Source: Chitinophaga niabensis (GTDB lineage: Bacteria > Bacteroidota > Bacteroidia > Chitinophagales > Chitinophagaceae). From it: a DNA stretch of 64,000 nucleotides. The notes beneath the pieces were generated by a model. That model made no database searches, was not told where the DNA came from, and saw only the letters and a program-made list of their open reading frames with translations. The stretch's first letter is position 1. Every line of letters starts with the position of its first letter. Positions 42,241 to 51,900 of this stretch are shown one piece after another. The stretch lies in NCBI GenBank assembly GCA_017849435.1, contig JAFIGY010000003.1:62001-126000 (forward strand), written 5' to 3'. The position numbers were made by a program, and so were the translations under genes.

Positions 42241-44505
42241 ATGAAACCCAAAGTTCAATGTTTTCTTCAGACGGCCGGCCGGGTATTGTTGTACCTGGTT
42301 GTACTATTTATGCCGGTGCTGTTGCGGGCACAGGCAGTTATCAATATCAATACGCACGACGCGGAGTATGAGTTCAAGCTGCCCTTCGGCGCAGCGATCG
42401 GGACGCCTAAAACCATAGAGGTGCAGGGCGCATCCGCACTGGTGACCTGGGATTATAACAGCAAACCTTCCGGCTTGCCGGGATACACGGAAACGACAAG
42501 GGGATTTACAGTGAAAGGGCTAACGATCGCGTTGCCGGCTGACCCCGGCGCCAATATCGCCAACACGGAAAAAGTGACGATTGCCGGTACACCTACAGAA
42601 ACCGGAACCTTTTCTTTTACATTGGTGGTGACTAACTCGGACGCCTCCAAAACGCAGACGCGGGATATCAAAGTGACGATCAGCAAGGACCTGCAGGTAG
42701 TGCTCGTACTGGATCGTTCCGGCAGCATGGCCTGGTCGCTGACTTCCATGACGCGCTGGGAAGCATTGAAGAATGCAGTCAGCAGCTTCGTGAATAAATA
42801 TCAGGCATTACAACGCAGCAATGATAAACTGAGCATCACTTATTTTGATACGGACGTAACACCGGCATCCGCCTGCTGCAACGGTCTTGTTGCCGTTGCG
42901 CCCGGTTTGCAGACCACCGTGGCCAACGATCTACAGGCTAACAATCCCGGCGGGTGGACCAACCTGGGGAAAGGGATACAGGTCTCCCAGACAAAATTGT
43001 CAGATGCCTCCAAAGGTCGCAGCATACTCGTGTTCACGGACGGGGAACAGAACCAGGTGCCCATGGTGGGCAATGATGGGAAGAGCATTGGCGGAACGCC
43101 TTTGCCGGCTAACAATACACCAGGTAACATCAAAATATACACGATCGGGTTATATGGACCCGGCGTGATGAACACTATGCTGCAGAACCTTGCAGGATAT
43201 ACCGGTGGAACCTATAATCACACGGAAACCGGTAATGACCTCGCCGCCGCATTTGACGCTGCGCTGGCTTCCATTCTGGCCAATTCAAGTCCCCAGCTGG
43301 TAAAACGAAGCACCACGAAGCTCACACCGGGCGCCGGAATGCAGAAGCTGCTGGAGTTTCCCGTGAATAACCGGGTAGATAAACTGCTGCTTGAGTTCAC
43401 GTTCGACAAGAAATTCGAAACCAACCAGCTGACGCGTATGCTTTACCAGATAAAAGTATTGCATGACAGCGCAAACGTTACATATTCGGCAAGAACCAGT
43501 TATGCAGGGAATTACACGAACAGCATGCTGCTTACTTTTTATTTCAACAACTATACGGAAACTCCGATTGCACCACAGGGAAAATGGGAAGTGTTCATGT
43601 CTGATTCCATGATGAGGGTAGGACAGGTGCTGGTAACGGCCATTGCGGACGATCATAATTTTCATATGACAAGAACACTGGGGAACCAGCAGCCTAAAGT
43701 AAAAGACAAATACCCGATAGCCATGCAACTGGATTGGCTGGGGCATGCGATCAAGAACGCGGATGTGCAGGCAGTGGTCCTCAGGCCGGGAGAGGATCTT
43801 GGGGATATTCTCGCGAAAAATCCCTTCGTCGCCAAGCTCTCGAGTGCACAGGACGCAGGTTCGCCGGGGCAGCAAAAGTTCGATCAGCTGATCGCCAATG
43901 ACAGCACTTTCAGGGCCTTAATGCAAAGCAAATCGGAGAACGCCGTTGCACTAAAGCATACAGCCAACGGAAAGTATGAAGGGACTTTCGACGGACTTAC
44001 CGTAACAGGTACCTACAACCTCCTTATCCGCGTGAAAGCGGTGGATTCGGCAGGAGGGACCATTGAGCGTTTTCATGAAGAGAGTTTTTATACGGCCTTT
44101 GGCGGGATCGATCTGGCAAGCTCCGCCATTTCTACCCGTATCGACAACGGTTTGCTGATCATGAATATCAAACCAATGTCCAAAGACAAAAAGCTGATCG
44201 GGCCCGGTTATGGCAACGCCTTTACGGTCAGCAATCCTGATATCAAGATCGATAAAGTGGTGGATAACCAGGATGGCAGTTATGTGATCACTTACTCCGG
44301 GAAGATAGACGCCGCTACCACGTTGGGAGTGGCGGGGCAGGATGTTTACACCGGGAAGTTACAGGATGCCGGCAGCTCCGGTTCCATTGTAGACAAGATC
44401 AAAGCCTGGCTGGAATCGCTCGGCTTACCGGCATGGACGATTTGGATCATCCTCCTGCTCATTATCCTCCTGCTTGCATTACTGTTCAGGAAAAAGAAGA
44501 AATAA
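42241..44505 (+). CDS. Membrane-anchored VWA-domain protein
   Basis: A 754-aa exported protein. A signal peptide (about 1-30, ending LLRAQA) is followed by an Ig-like domain (about 35-150), then a von Willebrand A domain (about 152-345) with an intact MIDAS: D158-x-S160-x-S162 (LDRSGSM), Thr in GGWTNLGKG and Asp in VFTDGEQ. Further beta domains follow, and the C-terminus is one hydrophobic helix (TIWIILLLIILLLALLF) ending RKKKK. This predicts an inner-membrane anchor with a large periplasmic region. It is the only gene of the locus with export signals, so it may tie the particle to the envelope or act in release. That role is inference. Confidence 0.9.
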   Translation: MKPKVQCFLQTAGRVLLYLVVLFMPVLLRAQAVININTHDAEYEFKLPFGAAIGTPKTIEVQGASALVTWDYNSKPSGLPGYTETTRGFTVKGLTIALPADPGANIANTEKVTIAGTPTETGTFSFTLVVTNSDASKTQTRDIKVTISKDLQVVLVLDRSGSMAWSLTSMTRWEALKNAVSSFVNKYQALQRSNDKLSITYFDTDVTPASACCNGLVAVAPGLQTTVANDLQANNPGGWTNLGKGIQVSQTKLSDASKGRSILVFTDGEQNQVPMVGNDGKSIGGTPLPANNTPGNIKIYTIGLYGPGVMNTMLQNLAGYTGGTYNHTETGNDLAAAFDAALASILANSSPQLVKRSTTKLTPGAGMQKLLEFPVNNRVDKLLLEFTFDKKFETNQLTRMLYQIKVLHDSANVTYSARTSYAGNYTNSMLLTFYFNNYTETPIAPQGKWEVFMSDSMMRVGQVLVTAIADDHNFHMTRTLGNQQPKVKDKYPIAMQLDWLGHAIKNADVQAVVLRPGEDLGDILAKNPFVAKLSSAQDAGSPGQQKFDQLIANDSTFRALMQSKSENAVALKHTANGKYEGTFDGLTVTGTYNLLIRVKAVDSAGGTIERFHEESFYTAFGGIDLASSAISTRIDNGLLIMNIKPMSKDKKLIGPGYGNAFTVSNPDIKIDKVVDNQDGSYVITYSGKIDAATTLGVAGQDVYTGKLQDAGSSGSIVDKIKAWLESLGLPAWTIWIILLLIILLLALLFRKKKK

Positions 44506-44511
44506 GCACCC

Positions 44512-45645
44512 ATGAAACAGGCCTTGGACAGAAAAAGTGAAAGAGCGGAAAGCGGCTACCGGCAACAACCCGGTGGCCCTTTCTTCAGTAAGGCGCCGCC
44601 TGCTGTGATCCAGCGTGCAGTGCACAATGGTACCGATCACGGAGGCAACTATCAGTTTGACGATACGGCCTGTACATTAACCTATAACCAGGACTGGTAT
44701 TATCATTTCCCTGCGTCGATGAACGCTGCGCAACAAACATCGTATATGAATTCCGCGGAAACACAGGTCAACGGCGTATGGTCCCGCAAGCACAAACTGC
44801 GGCCGGCCAGCGGCGCTTGTTCGTGTAATGCAAACGGTGTGGATGTGGATGTAAGATTGCACAATCATACCGATCCCCGCAACGGCAGGCGTGGATTTGA
44901 TGTAAATGTGGAGCATTCCGGTACATCGGGTTTCACCAATCAGCCTGTCCGGACAGTAACACTTGGAGACACGCATGATACTCCTGTGAATCTCGGCGCC
45001 ACCACGCAGCAAAGGATTGCGCATGAGTTCGGGCACACGCTGGGTATTACGGATGAATATGTTGGCTGGGCAGCTTTGGGACTCGGCCATAGCGATACCT
45101 CTTCCATCATGCATTCCGGAGACGATGTACGCCCCCGGCACTATCAGCATTTTGCGGACCTCGTAAGCAATGAAGTAGAAGGCTGCCGTTATCGTCCGGA
45201 AGGATTCTCCTCCCGTGCCCTCGTGAACCCCGTAGCGCAGTTGGGCATTACATCCGGTTTGACGCTGAATAATGCACAATTCGTGATCGATCTGCGGCTG
45301 AACAGAAGGATCGGCAATACGGATATCCTCGGCTTAGCCACACCCCGCGCGGGATTTGAAGGATTGATGAATACTGCCACGGGGAATTTTATGTTCGGGC
45401 CTACTTTCGATCTCAGCCTGAACCGGCTGGCGCATCCATTATACGTGGATGTAGGCACGGGTATGCTGTTTGATCCGGAAGGTCCGGGTAACCGGCCCGC
45501 CTCTCTGAATATCCCGTTCAGTGCTACTGTAGGCGCAAGATGGAGTGGGTTCAGTACGGGTATCAACTATACCGGATTGATCGATATGTTACACAATGCA
45601 CCTTATACCCACCTCGTGGGCATCAATCTGCAAGTGGACCTTTAG
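44512..45645 (+). CDS. Metzincin-type protease, candidate CIS cargo
   Basis: A 377-aa protein without signal peptide. Residues 171-181 read HEFGHTLGITD, a metzincin zinc site HExxHxxGxxD, with a downstream Met-turn (SSIM, about 197-200). The N-terminus has PFFSKAPPAVIQR (residues 23-35), resembling the ends of eCIS DUF4157 leaders (FF and IQR) but without the DUF4157 core. The C-terminal 150 residues have alternating strands (FMFGPTFDLSL, SGFSTGINYTGLIDM) like a beta-barrel. I infer a protease effector carried in the tube. It starts seven bases after the VWA gene. Catalytic residues appear complete; the target is unknown. Confidence 0.85.
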   Translation: MKQALDRKSERAESGYRQQPGGPFFSKAPPAVIQRAVHNGTDHGGNYQFDDTACTLTYNQDWYYHFPASMNAAQQTSYMNSAETQVNGVWSRKHKLRPASGACSCNANGVDVDVRLHNHTDPRNGRRGFDVNVEHSGTSGFTNQPVRTVTLGDTHDTPVNLGATTQQRIAHEFGHTLGITDEYVGWAALGLGHSDTSSIMHSGDDVRPRHYQHFADLVSNEVEGCRYRPEGFSSRALVNPVAQLGITSGLTLNNAQFVIDLRLNRRIGNTDILGLATPRAGFEGLMNTATGNFMFGPTFDLSLNRLAHPLYVDVGTGMLFDPEGPGNRPASLNIPFSATVGARWSGFSTGINYTGLIDMLHNAPYTHLVGINLQVDL

Positions 45646-45671
45646 GACCCATAACTTTTAAAAAGCATTGT

Positions 45672-46823
45672 ATGCAAACAGCAAACTTGCTCACGGAAAA
45701 GAAAACCTCCCATGGAACCGGCCAGGGTCCCTTCTTTGGCCGAAGTACGGTTGTACAGCCCAAGCTTTCCGTCAACCATCCCGGTGATGCACATGAACGG
45801 GAAGCGGATGCCGTGGCGGATAAGGTGATGCGGAAGTGTGCAGCATGTGAGAAAGAGGAGGAAGAAAAAAAACATGTGCATCGCAAACCGTTGTCAGACA
45901 GAATTACGCCTGTTGACAGGAAAAGCGGCGATGGCGGAGGGCCGGTGCATCCATCAGTGGAGCAATCCATTCGTTCCCGGAAAGGACAGGGACAGTCTCT
46001 TCCCAATGAAACCCGGAACTTTATGGAAAGCCGTATCGGCGCGGATTTTAGCCAGGTACGTGTACATACGGATCCCGATGCTGTGCAATTGAGCCGGGAA
46101 TTGAATGCCCGGGCATTCACCACAGGTAATGATATTTATTTCAATACAGGTCAATATGCTCCACATTCCTCTGAAGGCACGCAATTGCTGGCGCATGAGC
46201 TGACCCATGTGGTGCAGCAGGGAGCTGCCGGAAAGTCTGTTCAGCGTTCCTGTAACGATGGCGCCTGCGATAGTTGCGCCGGCGGCATCCGGGATTTCTG
46301 GATCACTTTCTTCTTCAGAAGGCGGGCTACACGGCATACCATGCGGGTACTTCGTGAACAGATCAATGGCGCTAAAAGGATATTGAATAATTGTTGTCTC
46401 CGTTTGAAATGCGAATTCAACTGGACGCTCATCCCCGGCGGCGGTGATTTCAGGTTCCTGGATGATCATGGGGACGGAACATGGAATTATCTGCAGGACG
46501 CGCGGGACCTGGGAGAAGGCAATACTTTCAACGGCAGCAGGGGTATTCCCATCCTTGTAGTGGATAACGTTGCGGATTCAGGCGGTGGTGTAACGGTTGA
46601 CAGTCGTTTTGACGCCGGGTATACCGGCCGGACTTACGCCGTACTGGCAGTGAACCAGGTGAATGGTAATCCCGGTTGTAATCATCTCGCACATGAGCTT
46701 TGGCATATTTCCAGTGGCATTGTAGGGCATGATGTAGCGCATGGTACGCTCGCCGCCTGCCAGGGGAACGACGTGAGCCCCGAGTATTGCGCAGGGTTGA
46801 GGGATCTCGTAGCACCTGCGTGA
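45672..46823 (+). CDS. DUF4157 protein with C-terminal zinc-protease motif, candidate CIS cargo
   Basis: A 383-aa protein. The leader contains PFFGRSTVVQPKLSVNHPGD, the HEREADAVADKVM helix, a CAAC plus Glu-run (57-66) and the DUF4157 core ending in HELTHVVQQ (175-183). DUF4157 is the domain most strongly linked to eCIS cargo. The C-terminal part has a second zinc motif HELWH (341-345) followed by HD and HG segments, so it is probably a metallopeptidase effector. The start at 45672 (MQTANLLTEKK) is chosen: an upstream extension of 44 residues overlaps the previous gene and lacks leader features. Confidence 0.88.
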   Translation: MQTANLLTEKKTSHGTGQGPFFGRSTVVQPKLSVNHPGDAHEREADAVADKVMRKCAACEKEEEEKKHVHRKPLSDRITPVDRKSGDGGGPVHPSVEQSIRSRKGQGQSLPNETRNFMESRIGADFSQVRVHTDPDAVQLSRELNARAFTTGNDIYFNTGQYAPHSSEGTQLLAHELTHVVQQGAAGKSVQRSCNDGACDSCAGGIRDFWITFFFRRRATRHTMRVLREQINGAKRILNNCCLRLKCEFNWTLIPGGGDFRFLDDHGDGTWNYLQDARDLGEGNTFNGSRGIPILVVDNVADSGGGVTVDSRFDAGYTGRTYAVLAVNQVNGNPGCNHLAHELWHISSGIVGHDVAHGTLAACQGNDVSPEYCAGLRDLVAPA

Positions 46824-46836
46824 AAAAAATTGTAAC

Positions 46837-48201
46837 ATGGAAACATCTCCCATCGATAAAACGATCAACCATACCGGCAACGGGCTGATGGAAAACTACC
46901 TGGTAGTGGCGCTCGATTATTTCCGGAAGTTTGTGGCCGGTCGTCTTGCCATGCACCTGCAGAACGGCCCGCCGGTGGTATACAACCTGCAACCCCCTCA
47001 ACCCCAGGATCACTCGTCTTTCGCCCGTTTCGCCCGTCACTCTATGCCCTCGCATGAAGAGATGATTGTACTGCTGACGGCCCTCGCCCCCCACATCCTC
47101 ACGGGATTCTACGATAACATCATCCAGCAATTCCTGCCGCAGGGTGGAGAACTGCCGGAATTCGGCGGCATCAAAGGGCAGCATCACCGCGGTACATTGC
47201 CTACCGGTGAAACGGCGCTGTTCCTGCTGGCGGGCACTGATGCGCATGCAAGATTATCGCTGCTGCCACTTTTCAGCGATGCCAGTTTCCTCTTCCGTCA
47301 TGGCATCGTTTCCCTCGAATCGGTCCGTAACGGAGAACCACAGCTAAGCGGCCGCCTGACGCTGGATCAGGAATACGTTGAAGTATTCACCACAGGGAAA
47401 GTAGGATTGCCAAAGCTGGATATGCATTTTCCCGCGGAACATATCACTACGCAGATGGAATGGGATGATCTTGTGCTGCCGGAAGTCGTGTGGCGGCAGG
47501 TACATGAACTGGAAAGCTGGATCAAACATCATGATACCCTGATGAAAGACTGGGGTATGGGCCGGAAGCTGAAACCGGGCTACCGTGTACTGTTTTACGG
47601 CCCGCCGGGAACAGGAAAAACACTCACGGCCACACTGCTGGGGAAATATACCGGTCGCGAAGTATTTCGCATCGACCTGTCTATGGTGATCTCGAAATAC
47701 ATCGGGGAAACAGAGAAAAACCTGGCCGCCCTCTTCAATAAAGCAGAACACAAAAACTGGATACTTTTTTTCGATGAAGCGGACGCCATTTTCGGGAAAC
47801 GTACAGGTGTGCGGGATGCGCATGACAAATATGCCAACCAGGAAGTTTCCTACCTCCTGCAACGCATTGAAATGCACGCAGGCCTTACCATCCTCGCCTC
47901 CAATTTCAAGAATAACATGGACGATGCTTTCATCCGCCGTTTCAGTTCTATCATCTATTTTCCGCCACCACGGCCTGCAGAGCGACTACGGTTGTTGGAA
48001 AAATCCTTCCCTCCGGCCATCCACCTGCAACCGGATGTGGACCTGTCCGCTATTGCCGCCGCATATGAGCTCACCGGATCGCATATCATGAACATCGTGC
48101 AATATGTTTGTCTGAATGCACTGGAAGGGAATAACTTTACAATATCGCACAATGACATTCTGAAAGGCGTAAAACGGGAGCTGGAAAAAGAAGGAAAATA
48201 G
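46837..48201 (+). CDS. AAA+ ATPase of CIS (Pvc15-like)
   Basis: A 454-aa AAA+ ATPase. The N-terminal 215 residues are specific to CIS ATPases (LVVALDYFRKFVAGRLA). The AAA core follows: Walker A GPPGTGKT (255-262), pore-type segment SKYIGETEKNL, Walker B ILFFDEADAIFG (Asp313, Glu314), arginine-bearing FIRRFSSIIYF. In PVC the Pvc15 ATPase is needed for assembly or cargo loading. Here the gene sits inside the cargo region, between two effector-like genes, which supports a loading or unfolding role. Confidence 0.93.
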   Translation: METSPIDKTINHTGNGLMENYLVVALDYFRKFVAGRLAMHLQNGPPVVYNLQPPQPQDHSSFARFARHSMPSHEEMIVLLTALAPHILTGFYDNIIQQFLPQGGELPEFGGIKGQHHRGTLPTGETALFLLAGTDAHARLSLLPLFSDASFLFRHGIVSLESVRNGEPQLSGRLTLDQEYVEVFTTGKVGLPKLDMHFPAEHITTQMEWDDLVLPEVVWRQVHELESWIKHHDTLMKDWGMGRKLKPGYRVLFYGPPGTGKTLTATLLGKYTGREVFRIDLSMVISKYIGETEKNLAALFNKAEHKNWILFFDEADAIFGKRTGVRDAHDKYANQEVSYLLQRIEMHAGLTILASNFKNNMDDAFIRRFSSIIYFPPPRPAERLRLLEKSFPPAIHLQPDVDLSAIAAAYELTGSHIMNIVQYVCLNALEGNNFTISHNDILKGVKRELEKEGK

Positions 48202-48232
48202 TTTTCATTCATCATTCTTAATACCCACACTT

Positions 48233-48907
48233 ATGATCACGCCAGATATTAAAACAAAGATCATTCGCATTGTCAACGTATTCGAAACCGGCTCGCCGGA
48301 TGGAAAATACGATTCCCTCGTTATTTATCCCGATGGAAGGAATGGTAGCCGCCAGATCACCTACGGCCGCAGTCAGACCACCGAACAGGGCAATCTCCGT
48401 AATCTGCTGGAACGCTATGTTGCCCTGAACGGCATGTTCGCCAACGACTTCAGGCCTTATCTTCCTAAAGTGGGAACGGTGCCGCTTGTGGATGACAAGG
48501 CATTCAAACAGCTGCTCATTAAAAGCGCGCAGCAGGACCCCCTCATGCGGCAGGCGCAGGATGAAACGTTCGATATCCTGTACTTCCAGCCTGCCTTTCA
48601 TTTCTTTAACGCAGAGCAGTTCACACTGCCGCTGAGCATGCTGGTGATCTACGACAGCTATATCCATTCCGGCGCAATTCCCGCATTCCTCCGGGCTCGT
48701 TTTCCGGAACCCACGCCCCTGCGTGGCGGGGATGAAAAGGCCTGGGTCCGGGCATATACGCTTGTGCGACAGCAATGGCTGGCAACACATCCCAAAAAAG
48801 TATTGCACGCCACCGTTTACCGCACCAAACTGTTCCTCCATGAAATGGACGCGGGGAACTGGATGCTGGATGCGCCTGTGACCGTGCAGGGTATTGTGAT
48901 CCCCTGA
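48233..48907 (+). CDS. GH46 chitosanase-like enzyme, no signal peptide
   Basis: A 224-aa protein resembling glycoside hydrolase family 46 chitosanases, a lysozyme-fold group. The N-terminal helix (IKTKIIRIVNVFETG) puts Glu18 where the family's general acid lies, and YPDGRNGSRQITYGRSQTTE supplies Asp34 in the DGRGYT-like loop; spacing is 16 residues versus 18 in the Streptomyces N174 enzyme. Other family-like segments are VIYDSYIHSG and YTLVRQQWL. There is no signal peptide, unlike secreted chitosanases, so it may leave the cell through the CIS and attack a cell wall. The substrate, chitosan or peptidoglycan, is not decided by sequence. Confidence 0.75.
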   Translation: MITPDIKTKIIRIVNVFETGSPDGKYDSLVIYPDGRNGSRQITYGRSQTTEQGNLRNLLERYVALNGMFANDFRPYLPKVGTVPLVDDKAFKQLLIKSAQQDPLMRQAQDETFDILYFQPAFHFFNAEQFTLPLSMLVIYDSYIHSGAIPAFLRARFPEPTPLRGGDEKAWVRAYTLVRQQWLATHPKKVLHATVYRTKLFLHEMDAGNWMLDAPVTVQGIVIP

Positions 48908-48920
48908 TCCGCAAAAAAAC

Positions 48921-51900
48921 TTGAACGAGCAGACACACACCACCCCCCAACCTGGAACTTCCAGGGAACCGGCTTCTGTTAAAGAAACCGGGCAGTCCGG
49001 CTTTTTCCAGCCGAAGCTTAAAGTAGGTGCTCCGGATGATCCGCACGAACGGGAAGCGGACCAGGTGGCAGATCACGTGATGCGCGCACCGGCAGATGCA
49101 GAACCGGCTTTCTTCAAACCCGCGCCGGTTCCCCTGCAACGGAAATGTGAACATTGCGAGGAAGAAGAAAAGCTGCAAAGGGAAGAAGAATCGACAGAAG
49201 AAACCGGCATCTTTATGCAGGCTGCCGGCGACGGCGAACCCACGGTAACCCCTGCTGCCGCACAGGCGATCACACAAGGTGCGGGAAAAGGAAATCCCCT
49301 GCCCACGGGCACCAAAGATTTTATGGAAAACCGCTTCGGCCGCAGTTTTGATGAAGTGCGGCTGCATACGGACGGCGAAGCGGCACAACTCTCCGCAGGA
49401 CTCCATGCACAGGCGTTCACACATGGGAAAGATATCTATTTCAACGCCGGCAGGTTTGATCCCGCATCTTCCGCCGGAAAGCATTTACTGGCGCATGAAC
49501 TGACGCATGTCGTGCAACAGTCCGGCGGTCCGCGTAGCGTGCAAAGGGCGCCCAATCCACCGGATCAGGATAAATCCCTGCAGGTGTGGAAAGACGCCGT
49601 GATCCTCGAACAGACCTATCACAAGGTGTGGGTGGATCATTTGTATCCCGGTACGCTGGTGACCGGGTATGTGCATATTGAACTCATTCATGTGCCGGCG
49701 GACGTCACCAGCCAGTTCCTGCCGCCGGAGGCCATGGGCGGCGGACAGAAAGGCGTTTCCATCAAAATGCCGGAAGAAGGCGTTCCCGTAGAATTGCCGC
49801 CCATTCCGAAACAACCGGATTATTTCGAATGGCGGGAGAGCACCGGTAAAGACGTCAAAACACCGAATACCACCGGCACCCTGCCATCCCCGCCGAAAGC
49901 GGGCGGGAAGGGTGTTGTGATCAGGGTGAACCGAAGGATCGAGATTGTGACGCGCAATAAGGTGCGCGCTACCATCGTGATGTCAGGGAATACCAGCCTT
50001 CCGCCTTCCTTTAACATCACGCAGCTGAATGCACGCTCCGCGCTGGAACAGGTGTTGAACTATCCGATCGCGAACGCATCGCTGCAATTGCTGTTCAACT
50101 ACACGTTCCCGGGAGATGAGCCCGACAGCGCCGACCCCATCAACGAGCAGCGGGTTACTTCCCTCAATGACCTCATCCGCACTTACGCCCCCGATCTCGC
50201 CGGTATTGACCTGACGCCCTATCAGCAATACAATGCAGCCATCCATCTGCTGCTGGCCTACGTTCCGCACGCGGCCATCGTGTTGCAGGATTATTCGAGG
50301 AAGATGCAGGATGTGGAAACAAAAACACTCGCTGAAGCAGAAAAATATATACAAAACCTCGGGAAACGGGATGGCATCACCGTACAATCCCCGGATGGGA
50401 AGTTCCATACATCCGAGCTCACACAAATGGAACTGTTCAATGCTCTTAATGAGCTGCGTCTTCACCAGGGTGAACGGCATGAAATAAACTGGCGCACATC
50501 CGGGAACAAAGTGAAAGTGGAGAAGATATTCCTGAATGGAAAAGAAATATCCATCCGCGATGCAATAGATAATCTTTACTACGTAGATCCCGACGCAGCC
50601 GCTGCCGGTAACGGCAAAGCCGCTGGTGAAGCGATCATTTACCGTATGATGAACAGCGGATTCTATGCCCGCAAGCCCGTCACACACGACGAAGCGATGA
50701 AGTTATGGAATGATATCGACGACAGAATAGAATTCCCGGAAAAGCTGCCAGATATCACCCATGTGCCGGATGGTATCTTCGTGGCATTGTACGCAAAAGG
50801 CACAGGGGAATATCATACCATCAACGCGGATTATGTAGAAGGGAAACGGCGGTTCATGAAGAGTAAGGATGACTACGACCGGGATGTAAAGGTGAAATCA
50901 AACACCGCCCCGCCGGAAGAAGAAGGCTCCACGCCGCTGATGTTCGATATCTACGAAACTGCCGGCGGCGGAAAAATATTGCAGTACATAGAAGCGCAGC
51001 TGGATAAAGGCGTGCTGAACGACACCGCCTTCCGCGATGTCGCAAAGGATAGGAAATACCTGCAAAGCTCGCTGTCATTGATCGTGATGAATAAAATGAA
51101 CAATGCCGGTAATCGGCTTGCATTGGACATTATCACCAAAGCGCACAACGGTCTCAAAACATTACTGGACGATGATGATGCCTTCCGCGCACTCATCATG
51201 CGCTTCCCCGACATGAGTGAGAAAGATCAGAATGACACGCTTTCCATATTGGGTGTGGAAGCAGAAAAGAAAGATGTATACCGGAAGATACTGGCGGATA
51301 AGAAAACCGCTTACCAGATCGCATTCGGCATCACGGTAAAAACGATCGGACTAACCCCCTTGCGCTCCGGCCTCCGCACCGTCACCACCGAGCTCGCCAC
51401 CGCAAAAGAACAAATCACCAAAGGCCAGCTGAACGCGCTGCTGGTGGAAGGAGACTTCGGGAACGTGATCCGTACGCAGATCTATAAACAATTCGGCTTC
51501 ACCAAACTTACTGCGGAAACTTTCCCGCATCACGACCAGACGCAGGGCGTATTTCCCACAGCGCTTTCCGGCAATGCCCTGGATTACTCCGGCATGATGG
51601 AACAGATCTATGCCAACTTCGTAGCGCACAGCGATAATGCCATGACGGTCATGAAGGTGACTGTTATCACCCTCATGGCACTCGTAACTGCCGCCATTGC
51701 GATCGCTTCAGGCGGGATCGGTACCGGTGTGGCAGCTGTATTCTTCACAGAAGGCACAGCCGCCTTCACCGCTACTTCCATCGGCGTATCCGCCCTTTCC
51801 ATGACGGTAATGGGAGAAGCTTTCAGCCAAACCCTCGGCGCGGCAGGTGTTGGTCCGGGTGGCGCTTTGGGCAAGGACAAGGAATATTACGGGGCAAAGG

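Noticed and set aside
45540-45671. A 44-residue extension of the 383-aa DUF4157 protein
   Set aside because: It lies within the previous gene and lacks leader features; the ATG at 45672 fits.
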